From: a virus | Reading direction: 5' to 3' (one strand) | IMG/VR virus record: IMGVR_UViG_3300035670_000526 | Coordinates: 1 to 40,515 of that record | Length of the DNA: 40,515 nucleotides | In this document: positions 12,758-19,718 of the stretch, piece after piece | How positions within the stretch are numbered: position 1 is the stretch's first letter | Layout of the letters: every line of letters begins with the position of its first letter | The notes under the pieces: generated by a model | Databases searched by the model: none | What the model was told of the DNA's origin: nothing | What the model saw: the letters and a program-made list of their open reading frames with translations, nothing else | Program-made: the position numbers and the translations under genes

Positions 12758-13591
12758 TTATACCCCGCACATCCCATCGCATTCATCCAAAAACGAAAAA
12801 ACTTGCTGACCCTTTTCGATGTCGTTACGGAAGTCGATCTGGTCCAGCGGTTTGCATGACTTGTGCAGAAATGGCGTGCTTTCCATGTCGTCGCAATTTG
12901 CCTTTGATGCCTGTAGTTCTTTTTCAAATTGCACTGCCCTAGCAAATTCGTCCGGCTCTTCTGTTTGCAAGCGCCGCCATTCTTGATTTCGATGGAACGG
13001 GCAATAAACACAAGACGATCGCGGCGGTTCTGGATATCCGTTTTTAACCATCCAGTCAATGCAGTCCGCCCGCCTCATTCGCATCTCGACAAGCGGCCAC
13101 CGATTAACTACCCACGCATCGCGGCTTAGCTTCATTCGCTGCATCTCGTCGTATGAAATGCCGATGAGGCTTGTGACTGTTGTTTCCGTTTGCCCTCGCT
13201 TGATTCCGCACCGACTGCGAAGCTCTTTAATGATCGGCTTGATTTTGTAGTCCGCGGTGCAGATTCGAAACTGTATTTTTCCAGAGTCGCCGTCTGGTGA
13301 CAAAGTAAAAACAGGAATGCTAGTCCGCGAATACCTGCGGCCGTCTTTGGCTGTTTTAATCCTTAAGGCGTCGTCGCTAAGCTTTCCATTCGTGACTCGG
13401 TAAACCGGAAAGCTCAATTGTGACTCTAGCCAATCCAGCCACTTATAAACGCTTGCCGGCTCGTCTTGTGTATCTGCGAAAATCGCAAAATCAACCTTGA
13501 TGCCAAGCAGTTCCCCGCGGCTCGCCATTAGTGCCATCGTTGACGATTGCACGCCGGCGCCAAGGCTGATTACGTTATATTTAGTTTCCAC
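12758..13591 (-). CDS. PP-loop ATPase, PAPS reductase-like phage protein
   Basis: The 277-residue protein opens with a beta strand and the PP-loop SLGAGVQSS (residues ~9-17), which binds ATP pyrophosphate. FADTQDE (~39-45) follows, typical of adenine-nucleotide alpha-hydrolases. A cysteine cluster CVYCPFHRNQEW occurs near residues 192-203. Phage members of this family are common and are often called PAPS reductases or DndC-like, but the true substrate is usually unknown. The GTG start overlaps the upstream TAG. The gene is flanked by a 55-bp direct repeat, suggesting cassette insertion. A sulfur or base modification role is possible. Confidence 0.8.
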   Translation of the reverse strand: METKYNVISLGAGVQSSTMALMASRGELLGIKVDFAIFADTQDEPASVYKWLDWLESQLSFPVYRVTNGKLSDDALRIKTAKDGRRYSRTSIPVFTLSPDGDSGKIQFRICTADYKIKPIIKELRSRCGIKRGQTETTVTSLIGISYDEMQRMKLSRDAWVVNRWPLVEMRMRRADCIDWMVKNGYPEPPRSSCVYCPFHRNQEWRRLQTEEPDEFARAVQFEKELQASKANCDDMESTPFLHKSCKPLDQIDFRNDIEKGQQVFSFLDECDGMCGV

Positions 13592-14223
13592 TAGTCCGCC
13601 TTTCTAAAAGATGCTATCTGTAACGTCACCGGACCCGCTGGCCTGTGTTCAATTGCTGTACGTCGTTCCGCGTTGCTGCACTCGATGCGGACGATTGGAT
13701 CACGCATCTGGCCGCCCACGCAACGCTTCTCCCCGAGGCCCTGAAGCGGCCTGCAAGCCTCTGGCGATAGCGTGTCACCCATCGCTGCGTAAGTCTTCAA
13801 AAACTCATGCCGTGCCCACTTTTCGCCTTCTGCACCATCAAGCCGGCTTAGGAAATTCGGCCAGCCTCCCAAGTTGCGAATCGTCGCGTTGATCCGCTGA
13901 TCGCCGAAGTCCGGCCAAACGTACGAGCCTTTCGGGATCGCCTTTAGGACGTCGCCCCAAGCGTCTACGGCTTTGGTGTCGCTGTCGACGGTCACGCCGG
14001 CAAGCTCTCGAATCTTTGCCGGTGACGGCATTCCATCGACTTCCCTCAAGGCTCGGACGAAGCCGTTCTGTAGTTGGTCGTCGGTTAGGTCGGACAACGC
14101 CAAAGCGTAGCCTAGGACCATGTTTTCATTGGGGTCAATCCCCTTCGTCGCCATTAAGGCGTTCAACAGCGTCAAAAATCGCTTCGACTTTTCCGCTTGA
14201 AAAGACTCGTTCGAAAACGTCAT
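13591..14223 (-). CDS. Replication-associated protein, possibly helicase loader-like
   Basis: The 210-residue protein begins MTFSNESFQAEKSKRFLTLLN, has a helical N-terminal domain, then WGDVLKAIPKGSYVWPDFGD and LGGWPNFLSRLDGAEGEKWA. This W...GxY...LGGW pattern recurs in phage proteins found beside O-like initiators. I infer a primosome or helicase-loader role from position. The start at 14223 has AAGGAG ten bases upstream and overlaps the initiator gene by 89 bases; an in-frame ATG at 14154 gives less overlap. The last 15 residues lie in the repeat shared with 12702-12756. Confidence 0.6.
   Translation of the reverse strand: MTFSNESFQAEKSKRFLTLLNALMATKGIDPNENMVLGYALALSDLTDDQLQNGFVRALREVDGMPSPAKIRELAGVTVDSDTKAVDAWGDVLKAIPKGSYVWPDFGDQRINATIRNLGGWPNFLSRLDGAEGEKWARHEFLKTYAAMGDTLSPEACRPLQGLGEKRCVGGQMRDPIVRIECSNAERRTAIEHRPAGPVTLQIASFRKAD
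13593..13647 (-). repeat. 55-bp direct repeat, copy 2, upstream of the PP-loop gene
   Basis: This copy encodes the C-terminus of the loader-like protein and carries the ribosome site (AAAGGCGG) for the PP-loop gene. See copy 1 at 12702-12756. Confidence 0.8.
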
Positions 14224-15094
14224 TTCGGTTTTTCTCCTTGAGTTGTCCAAAGGTCATCGGTAGAGGCGACGGCTTACGCTCCGTCGTCAGTGTTCGGTCA
14301 TCCTGCCACGCCGCCGGGTCATCCTCCCATCGGCCTTGATTTAGCCACGTCGCCGGCATGCAAGAATACTCACCCTTGCCGCGATCGCTTGCGGCGTATT
14401 CAGCCGCCTTGCCAATGATCGTTTCGGAGTCCGCAGCCTTGATTGCCTTTTGCCAAGCGGCATAGGCCTGTTTTTTGCCTAGCCGCCTGCGGGTCGGGTA
14501 AGCGTCCCAGAATCTTTGGAAGTCTGGCGAATACTCGGCACGTGCGAATTTTTCGCACTGCGCTGTAGTAGGATCTTCTTTTAGCTCTTCTATTCTCTTT
14601 TCTTCTCTTCTTTCACTCTTCTCTTCTCTTCTCTTCTCTGGTGTTGTTTCTAGCGTTACTTTTGTAACGGTCGGAGCGTTACAATTGCGTGTCAAATCTG
14701 TTACATCAGCGTTACCGTTTTCGTACGGATTCATTACACCTGCGTTTTTCTCGGTGTTTTTGCGATATTTGCCTACCCGCTTAGCGTTTTGTGCTCGAGC
14801 TTTTGCAGTTTCCCCGTTGTGATTCTCAAACTTTGAAACTGTGATTGTTCCGTTACTCTCGAGCATCCAACCGACTTCAATCATCAATTCTGTAAAGTTA
14901 GTAACGCCAACGTCACGATTTAGTAACGTTTTTGTAACGCTCGGAGCGTTACCGTCTGTCGTGTGAATGTCGAACCACGCCCACACCCTAAGAAGCTTTC
15001 CGACCACTGCGTCGGGGTCAATCTTTAGCCGGTCGGCAATGATTAGCACTTCCGGCTTATTGCTGGTTGCTATTTCAAACTTGATCCACGACAT
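14135..15094 (-). CDS. O-like phage replication initiator
   Basis: The 319-residue protein has a winged-helix-type N-terminal domain (residues 1-110: WIKFEIATSNKPEVLIIADRL, ... VGWMLESNGTITVSKFENHN). A low-complexity charged linker follows (REEKSERREEKRIEELKED), and then a C-terminal domain with FWDAYPTRRRLGKKQAYAAW and ATWLNQGRWEDD, common in phage replication proteins of the lambda O/DnaD-like type. Its gene contains clustered GTAACG iterons and palindromes, as lambda O contains its origin. The start follows the structured leader at 15106-15195. A weak ribosome site (GAGC) precedes the ATG. Confidence 0.75.
   Translation of the reverse strand: MSWIKFEIATSNKPEVLIIADRLKIDPDAVVGKLLRVWAWFDIHTTDGNAPSVTKTLLNRDVGVTNFTELMIEVGWMLESNGTITVSKFENHNGETAKARAQNAKRVGKYRKNTEKNAGVMNPYENGNADVTDLTRNCNAPTVTKVTLETTPEKRREEKSERREEKRIEELKEDPTTAQCEKFARAEYSPDFQRFWDAYPTRRRLGKKQAYAAWQKAIKAADSETIIGKAAEYAASDRGKGEYSCMPATWLNQGRWEDDPAAWQDDRTLTTERKPSPLPMTFGQLKEKNRNDVFERVFSSGKVEAIFDAVERLNGDEGD
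14575..14639 (-). repeat. Homopurine tract inside the initiator gene
   Basis: About 65 bases are almost purely C/T on the plus strand, built from short TCTTC/TTCTC units. They are purine on the coding strand and encode the Glu/Arg/Lys-rich linker. Next to the iteron cluster it could be an easily deformed element of the origin, or simply coding for a linker. Confidence 0.6.
14652..14952. other. Origin-like iteron cluster (GTAACG / CGTTAC)
   Basis: Within 300 bases there are about nine copies of GTAACG or its complement CGTTAC, at 14654, 14664, 14677, 14710, 14851, 14901, 14923, 14934 and 14947. Two 19-bp inverted repeats occur: a perfect one, GTAACGCTCGGAGCGTTAC (14934-14952), and one with a single arm mismatch (14664-14682). 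Both are in the same context (preceded by TTT). Initiators of the O type bind iterons in their own genes, so I infer a replication origin here. Part of the repetition is explained by the encoded peptide NAPxVTK, but the other hexamers fall outside it. Confidence 0.65.
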
Positions 15095-15105
15095 GGCTAA
15101 AGCTC

Positions 15106-15195
15106 AAAAAATCCACCGAGCGGGAAGGCGTCACGGGCCGCGCAGATAAGCGCAGAATCCCCGCTCGGTGGTTTGGTTTGTTAAAGCCCGTGACG
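15106..15195 (-). promoter_or_regulatory. Structured leader with interleaved stems and terminator before the initiator gene
   Basis: In RNA order the minus strand holds four parts. Element 1 (15186-15195) can pair with element 3 (15129-15138) over 10 bp, GCCCGTGACG with CGTCACGGGC. Element 2 (15160-15171) can pair with element 4 (15113-15124) over 12 bp, CCCGCTCGGTGG with CCACCGAGCGGG. Element 4 is followed by six U (15106-15111) and, 11 bases later, by the initiator ATG. A small hairpin (GCGC/GCGC) sits between 2 and 3. Elements 2+4 form an intrinsic terminator; 1+3 interlocks with it. The topology matches the leader at 22334-22435. Confidence 0.75.
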
Positions 15196-15211
15196 GCTTG
15201 TCAATGCCTAA

Positions 15212-15217
15212 ATTCTA
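15212..15217 (-). promoter_or_regulatory. Probable -10 element upstream of the initiator leader
   Basis: TAGAAT on the minus strand would start a transcript near 15205, placing element 1 of the leader at the RNA 5' end, as at 22.4 kb. No good -35 lies 16-18 bases upstream, so an activator may be needed. The TTGACA at 15199-15204 is not usable as its -35 because it lies downstream. Confidence 0.45.
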
Positions 15218-15260
15218 GCCTTTTTTTACCCGAAGGCGTAGCGGCCGGGATCGCCGGGAT

Positions 15261-15560
15261 TTAGTCGGCATCGCTTTTCCTGCGTTGTGAATCACGTCGC
15301 CGCCGTATCTCCATCGCCGCCGCGACCGTTCGCAGCGTCAACTCCCTAGCCTTGTTCGCCCGCTCAGGCTCACAGTGCCGACAATACCACTTACCGGTTA
15401 ACGATTGCGTCGTGCAGTGGATCGGCTTCGCGTGTGCCGGCCCGTTGCATATCGGCACATCTAGCGGATCGACCTCGATTGACACGAAGCCCGGTCCGGC
15501 TGTCGGCATGCCGGGCAAGGTGCGGTTTAAGTCGTGGTAGACTTCGGCGGGGAAGGTCAT
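15261..15560 (-). CDS. Small zinc-finger-like protein, 99 residues
   Basis: The protein has CNGPAHAKPIHC followed by a CRHC pair, spaced to form a Cys/His zinc site around residues 38-65, then a very basic C-terminus (REL...MEIRRRRDSQRRK). This suggests a nucleic-acid binding accessory protein. The start overlaps the RecT stop. It is the last gene before the initiator leader. Confidence 0.6.
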   Translation of the reverse strand: MTFPAEVYHDLNRTLPGMPTAGPGFVSIEVDPLDVPICNGPAHAKPIHCTTQSLTGKWYCRHCEPERANKARELTLRTVAAAMEIRRRRDSQRRKSDAD

Positions 15561-16297
15561 TCTGCCGCTCCCTCAAGCAGTCCCGCGATCTCATCTGCGG
15601 TCGTCGTGGTCGCCCCGCGATGAACCACCGTCGCGTCGATTTCGTCATCCGTTGCGATCGCGTCTCGGATTTCGGCAGATAGCTCGATCCACTTCGATGC
15701 CCGTTTAAAGACGGTCTTCTTTGCCATCTCTGACCAATCCGTCACCCACGGCCCCGACTTGCCACTGCGGCTTCGTGCCCTGACCGCTTCCACCTCATCG
15801 CGGGTCATGACTTCGCATTTCGTGCCGGTCGTCGTCTCGATTATCGCGTAGACGGCAAACACTTCGCCACGCGGCTTTCGGTAGTCGATTGTGTGCTTTG
15901 TGATCAGCCCGCAGTCAACGTCGAATTGATCGCTTTCGCAAACGGTATCGGCGTGAATCCGCTTGATTGTGCCGGATCGCATCGCAAGTTGCACGAGTCC
16001 TTTGTAGTCGATGATTAGCGTGCACTTATCGCCGTAGGGTATTAGGTGAGCGTGTCTGCCGTCTGGCTCTAGTCCCCATTGCGATAACTGCATCATGCAA
16101 TCGAAAAACGATTGCTGCGTGCACTTTTGCAAGGCCGGCGTTCGCGTCAATGCCGTCATCGCCGTTCGTGCCATCCGCTCCGGTGTGCAGTGCTTCGGCA
16201 GGATGCTGGCGATCGTGTTTCTGAATGCCTCGCCGCTTAGGTGTTCGCGGATCGTCAATTGCTTCTTCGGTGCTTCGGTGATGGTTGTCTCTGTCAT
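15557..16297 (-). CDS. recT: RecT-family single-strand annealing protein
   Basis: The 246-residue product is a clear RecT/Bet-type annealase. It contains the typical N-terminal region (LTRTPALQKCTQQSFFDCMMQ), the signature GLEPDGRHAHLIPYG...CTLIIDYKGLVQLAMRSG, and the C-terminal block WSEMAKKTVFKRASKWI. It forms rings or filaments on single-stranded DNA and anneals complementary strands made by the partner exonuclease. The ATG at 16297 lies one base after the exonuclease stop, with GGAG nine bases upstream. The pair promotes recombination during replication. Confidence 0.93.
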   Translation of the reverse strand: MTETTITEAPKKQLTIREHLSGEAFRNTIASILPKHCTPERMARTAMTALTRTPALQKCTQQSFFDCMMQLSQWGLEPDGRHAHLIPYGDKCTLIIDYKGLVQLAMRSGTIKRIHADTVCESDQFDVDCGLITKHTIDYRKPRGEVFAVYAIIETTTGTKCEVMTRDEVEAVRARSRSGKSGPWVTDWSEMAKKTVFKRASKWIELSAEIRDAIATDDEIDATVVHRGATTTTADEIAGLLEGAAE

Positions 16298-16298
16298 T

Positions 16299-17042
16299 TC
16301 ATGATCTCCAGTTTGGTAAAAAGATAGTCCGCAACTCGTTTTCTCCGGCTTCGTGCCAGTCGTTACGCGATCGCCTTTCCGCGTACTCTTCAATAAGGCT
16401 CTGTCGATCCTCATTCGCCCGCTGAAGGTCAACGTCACCAAGCTCGTAACATCGCACTCGGTATGGCGATGTCGTCTCGCAAGCCACAAAGATAAATCGA
16501 TCGGCGACTCCAGCCGATAGATAGTGTGCGGCCTGAAGATCGTACCGCCTTTGTGCGATGTCCTTTGCAAAAGCCTTGTCGGTTGCATCCTGGCAGGTCT
16601 TAATGTCAACCACGATCGGCCCTGCAAGCCAATCAAATTTCGCCCGACACTTGACGCCGTAGGACTCCCAAAAGTGCTCGGTTTCCGCCGTGCCGCTTTT
16701 AAATAGCGTCGAAGCCATCTTGTCGTAGCGAAATGCCCTTCGAAGAATCGCAATCGTTAAGGCGTCATCTTGCTTCACATGGATCTTGCCTTCGTGTGCG
16801 GCTGCCCAGTCCTTGTACGCATTGGTCCGTTTGTCGCTGCACTGTGGCGGGATGCAAGCGTAATCCGCATCGAATCGGTCCGGCTCAAGGATAGCGGCGT
16901 GTATAGCCGATCCAAGAGCCATTGCCGCTGACTCTTGCCGCGGTGCCGTCTTTGTAACGTGCTCGGCTTCGAACACACGCCAACCGGCGGCCATTGATTT
17001 AAGTTGTGTTGCTGATAGCTCAGGCCTGTCGTGGTAGCTCAT
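16299..17042 (-). CDS. PD-(D/E)XK exonuclease partnering RecT (RecE-like)
   Basis: The 247-residue product starts MSYHDRPELSATQLKSM, the typical LSxSxxK beginning of phage PD-(D/E)XK nucleases of the DUF3799/RecE type. It has ALGSAIHAAILEPD, then the catalytic core with AKFDWLAG, VVDIKT and a QAAHYLSA helix. The Asp in FDW, the D-x-K of VDIKT and the following Gln form the metal site. It would resect double-stranded DNA 5' to 3' and hand single strands to RecT. The ATG at 17042 overlaps the previous gene by 23 bases, with AGGGAG 13 bases upstream; an in-frame upstream ATG at 17129 is less likely. Confidence 0.88.
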   Translation of the reverse strand: MSYHDRPELSATQLKSMAAGWRVFEAEHVTKTAPRQESAAMALGSAIHAAILEPDRFDADYACIPPQCSDKRTNAYKDWAAAHEGKIHVKQDDALTIAILRRAFRYDKMASTLFKSGTAETEHFWESYGVKCRAKFDWLAGPIVVDIKTCQDATDKAFAKDIAQRRYDLQAAHYLSAGVADRFIFVACETTSPYRVRCYELGDVDLQRANEDRQSLIEEYAERRSRNDWHEAGENELRTIFLPNWRS

Positions 17043-17217
17043 CTGCTTTAATCGCTCCCTGTATCGTGATCGGTAGTTGCCGCGGCTTAATGGCATCACG
17101 TAGCCACTTGGCCGCAAGATAGTTTGCATGCTGACGGCTTGATCGGCCGTCGTGTTCGATTATCGCCGCCCGTTCTTCCCAAGCGGCGAACAGTTCTGCG
17201 TCGGTCCAGTCGGTCAT
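17020..17217 (-). CDS. Small hypothetical protein, 65 residues
   Basis: This helical protein MTDWTDAELFAAWEERAAII has Arg/Ser/His-rich middle and a Pro-containing end. Overlaps with both neighbours (4 and 23 bases) support translation. No motif known. Confidence 0.55.
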   Translation of the reverse strand: MTDWTDAELFAAWEERAAIIEHDGRSSRQHANYLAAKWLRDAIKPRQLPITIQGAIKADELPRQA

Positions 17218-17576
17218 TTTTTACGCCGCGGGTTTTCGCGTAGCGATTGTTCCCACGGGCCTGGGATGTCAATGTCGATTAGTAATTTGTCTAAATAGTG
17301 GATTCCGTTTGTGCAAAACCATCCATCAGATTCGCGTTGCGGTTCTGACTTGTGCAAATAAAGCACGCCATCCCTGTCTTTTGTTATCCAATCGCACTTC
17401 AACCAATTCGGCCAGTCGCTTGGCACGCCGTTAATCAGGAAGGGTTTGGCAGGTCGTATGTGAATCGTATACGGAATCGCTGCTGACCTGTCATCGTGCT
17501 CGCCGTATTGATTGCCACGGTAAAGGCTTGTTATTTCGTAGCCGTCTGGGATTTCGACTGTGATCTGCGTCTTCAT
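17214..17576 (-). CDS. Hypothetical protein, 120 residues
   Basis: The protein starts MKTQITVEIPDGYEITSLYRG and contains aromatic, beta-type sequence with SDWPNWLKCDWITKDRDGVLYL in the middle. It looks soluble. The start codon lies inside a 20-bp repeat also found at the start of the upstream gene (17818-17837), with ribosome site AGAGGTGAG. Function unknown. Confidence 0.55.
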   Translation of the reverse strand: MKTQITVEIPDGYEITSLYRGNQYGEHDDRSAAIPYTIHIRPAKPFLINGVPSDWPNWLKCDWITKDRDGVLYLHKSEPQRESDGWFCTNGIHYLDKLLIDIDIPGPWEQSLRENPRRKK

Positions 17577-17591
17577 TCGCTCACCTCTTTG
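17572..17591 (-). repeat. 20-bp direct repeat at gene starts, copy 1
   Basis: The plus strand reads TTCATTCGCTCACCTCTTTG, identical to 17818-17837. It contains the ribosome site and the start codon of 17214-17576. Together the copies bracket the 75-residue gene. Confidence 0.75.
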
Positions 17592-17594
17592 TTT

Positions 17595-17822
17595 CTACGC
17601 CGTTATTTCGCCAAGCTTTCGGCAAATAGCATTTGCAGTCTCTTCGAATCTTAATAAACACTCATGCCCTGCGTACAAGCAACCAACCAAGTAAAGCCGG
17701 CCTTTGTAAGCTTGTAGCTCAATCCTTCTTCGGCGTCCGCGTGCCTTGACATACCACACGCTTAGCCCGTCTTTGTTTTGTCGCCTCCGGTGATCAGCAA
17801 GCGTTGGCGGTTTTGGTTTCAT
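17595..17822 (-). CDS. Small basic protein flanked by direct repeats, 75 residues
   Basis: This basic protein MKPKPPTLADHRRRQNKDGL has an Arg-rich segment (VKARGRRRRIELQAYKGRLYLVGC) and a C-terminal helix (RFEETANAICRKLGE). Its start lies in the 20-bp repeat and it is bounded by the other copy downstream, so it behaves like a removable single-gene cassette. No family recognised; nucleic-acid binding is possible from the charge. Confidence 0.6.
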   Translation of the reverse strand: MKPKPPTLADHRRRQNKDGLSVWYVKARGRRRRIELQAYKGRLYLVGCLYAGHECLLRFEETANAICRKLGEITA

Positions 17823-17837
17823 TCGCTCACCTCTTTG
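17818..17837 (-). repeat. 20-bp direct repeat at gene starts, copy 2
   Basis: Identical to 17572-17591. It holds the ribosome site GAGGTGAG and the ATG of the 17595-17822 gene. Confidence 0.75.
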
Positions 17838-18358
17838 ACGAAAGTGCCGTTGATGATTCGCCCCTTGCGATCCTTAATTTCTTCCCACGCCGCTTCCTGG
17901 CATTGTTCAAACGCCAGCCCGTATTGTGCCGCGATTATCGCAAGAACCACCGAACAATCGCCGATTGCGTCAACGATCTCTGGCAGGTCGCCGTCTTTGA
18001 TAGCGTCGCGTAGCTCTTTGACCTCTTCGACAAGCTTTCCGAATTGATCCTTTGGCGTCGTGCCGCCGATGATGTTCCGGTCCTTCGCCCACTGCGTCAC
18101 ACGCTCCGACCACGGCTTCGGCGGCTGCGTTAGTCCGTGCTGGGCTAGCTCTTCGGGGGTAAGCTCGCGGCACTGTGTGTACGCCACTCCATGTTCGGTC
18201 CTGTACAACGTAATTGCTTGTTTTTCTTCGCCATACCAACAGTCGCTTTCGCCGACGTAAATAAGCCTAGCATGCTCATGCCAGCGTACTCCGCCTTGGT
18301 AGATGTCGCCAAACATACACCACGGCCGCCGCTGTGCGTCTTTGTCAGTCATTGTCAT
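17819..18358 (-). CDS. MazG-like nucleotide pyrophosphohydrolase with N-terminal accessory domain
   Basis: In this 179-residue protein, residues ~105-150 carry the all-alpha NTP pyrophosphohydrolase pattern. KLVEEVKELRDAIKDGD is followed by EIVDAIGDC, with ExxE and ExxD metal-binding motifs. MazG-type phage enzymes hydrolyse NTP/dNTP or (p)ppGpp-type nucleotides, balancing pools. The first ~85 residues (DKDAQRRPWCMFGDI ... ELTPEELAQHGLTQ) form a separate domain that recurs in the next upstream gene (18355-18741). The start overlaps that gene's stop. Confidence 0.8.
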   Translation of the reverse strand: MTMTDKDAQRRPWCMFGDIYQGGVRWHEHARLIYVGESDCWYGEEKQAITLYRTEHGVAYTQCRELTPEELAQHGLTQPPKPWSERVTQWAKDRNIIGGTTPKDQFGKLVEEVKELRDAIKDGDLPEIVDAIGDCSVVLAIIAAQYGLAFEQCQEAAWEEIKDRKGRIINGTFVKEVSE

Positions 18359-18741
18359 TGTGTTATCCCTGCTTTTTTGAGTTCGTTTTCGGTTGCTTTA
18401 CGGGCTTGATCCCAGTAGTACGGCGCGTGATCGTCTGTGCCATCGACGACAATATACTTTTCCGTTTTTGGCGGTGCGGATAGCAGCACGTTAGGCCCTG
18501 CCCATTTATCCATGCCGTAATCTTTAACCATCACCCACGGCCGCTCCCGTGCATCTTCGTCCGTCAGTTCGGCCAAGTCCTCGCCGTCGGTCGTGCCGGT
18601 GATTTGCATGGCTTCAAGTTGCCTGACAACGGCTAGCCAATACTGTTCGCCTCCAAGCCACTCGGCTAGCTTGTTGCGCTCTAAAATCTTTAGTAGCGCC
18701 CGCTGATCGCGGCATTCGTCTTGCGTTAGTTCGCGGTTCAT
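18355..18741 (-). CDS. Hypothetical protein sharing a domain with the MazG-like protein
   Basis: The 128-residue protein begins MNRELTQDECRDQRALLKIL, then has the domain DEDARERPWVMVKDYGMDKW ... ATENELKKAGITQ, which aligns with the N-terminus of the MazG-like neighbour (RPWxM, Asp, a Trp, ending in EL...G(I/L)TQ). Tandem genes sharing a domain suggest duplication. TAATG overlap couples it to the methyltransferase. Function unknown. Confidence 0.6.
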   Translation of the reverse strand: MNRELTQDECRDQRALLKILERNKLAEWLGGEQYWLAVVRQLEAMQITGTTDGEDLAELTDEDARERPWVMVKDYGMDKWAGPNVLLSAPPKTEKYIVVDGTDDHAPYYWDQARKATENELKKAGITQ

Positions 18742-19718
18742 TACATTTCCTCGCTTGTGGTTGCAAATAGGTCTAACTGGTCTTCGCTCGGCATATCGTC
18801 TACGGCCTCCATGTTTTGCTTTGCCTGAAGGAAGTAAGCGGTCTTTAGCTCAAAGCCAATTCCGCGGCGGCCATTGCGAACAGCACCAAACACTTCAGAG
18901 CCGACGCCCATGAAAGGCGTTAGAACCGTCTCGCCCGGATTGCTCCACATGACCACCGAACGATCGATAACGTCAAGCTGCAACGGGTGAACGTGCTTTT
19001 CATCTTCGCCTTCTTTGCTGTCGCGGTATGGCAAAACTCGGTCAATTCGTATATCCATCCAAACACATGAGGCATACTGTCGCCAAATGTACTGAGAAAA
19101 TTTGTTCATCTTCTGATCGCCTTTCATGCCTCTGTAGCGAAGCAATTCGGACGGCGGTTGATTTTCACCTGCGTATTCATGTAGTCCAGTTTCGTGAATG
19201 ACCGGAACCTTGTTTTCGCCTTTCTTGCGAAACATAAGCAAGTAATCGCCGTTGGCTATGCTGTTGCGTGTTGAGTCTTCGCATAGCGTTTTATGATGCA
19301 AGCTTTTCATCATCGTTCGATTTCGAACCATCAAAGGCTCTTTCCAAATAATCCGCCGGCCGCCGTACGCCCACCCTCTCGCTTCATGCTCTCGAATGAT
19401 TCGCCCCGGAAGATCAAACATCGCATCGCAGCCCGCATTGCTTAACGGGATGTCCATGCAATGAACCGCAGAGATTCGCCCCGGCATTGTGATCCGCGTT
19501 ATTTCGTCAATCGCGTAGCCGTAGTGAGTAAAAAACTCATCGTGGTTAATTGCGTTACTCATGTCCCTTTCGTCGCTGCTGTACTGATACAGCCCTGCAA
19601 ACGGCGGAGAATAAACCGTTAGGTGAACTGAGTCATTCGGTAGATTCTGCATCCCTTCGACGCAATCGCCGTTGTAAATAGCGTAGCGGTCGGTAATCAC
19701 TTGTTGCTTTACAGCCAT
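18741..19718 (-). CDS. DNA methyltransferase, beta-type (N4-cytosine or N6-adenine)
   Basis: The 325-residue protein begins with a target segment NGDCVEGMQNLPNDSVHL, then catalytic motif IV SPPF at residues 37-40. The SAM-binding motif I-like TPFMGVGSEV lies near the C-terminus (~262), followed by GIGFEL, so motif order is IV before I (beta class). Cytosine-N4 enzymes often use SPPF, but N6-adenine is also possible. The gene overlaps the helicase stop by 10 bases. The pair is common in phages and may protect phage DNA from host restriction. No restriction nuclease is present. Confidence 0.88.
   Translation of the reverse strand: MAVKQQVITDRYAIYNGDCVEGMQNLPNDSVHLTVYSPPFAGLYQYSSDERDMSNAINHDEFFTHYGYAIDEITRITMPGRISAVHCMDIPLSNAGCDAMFDLPGRIIREHEARGWAYGGRRIIWKEPLMVRNRTMMKSLHHKTLCEDSTRNSIANGDYLLMFRKKGENKVPVIHETGLHEYAGENQPPSELLRYRGMKGDQKMNKFSQYIWRQYASCVWMDIRIDRVLPYRDSKEGEDEKHVHPLQLDVIDRSVVMWSNPGETVLTPFMGVGSEVFGAVRNGRRGIGFELKTAYFLQAKQNMEAVDDMPSEDQLDLFATTSEEM

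Noticed and set aside
12700-13059. Minus-strand frame ending in the repeat-encoded peptide AGPVTLQIASFRRAD
   Set aside because: It overlaps the PP-loop gene in another frame and only its last residues look conserved, which is explained by the direct repeat.
15199-15204. TTGACA as a -35 for the initiator
   Set aside because: It lies downstream of the better -10 (TAGAAT), and no -10 is found at the right distance; a start from it would cut off element 1 of the leader.
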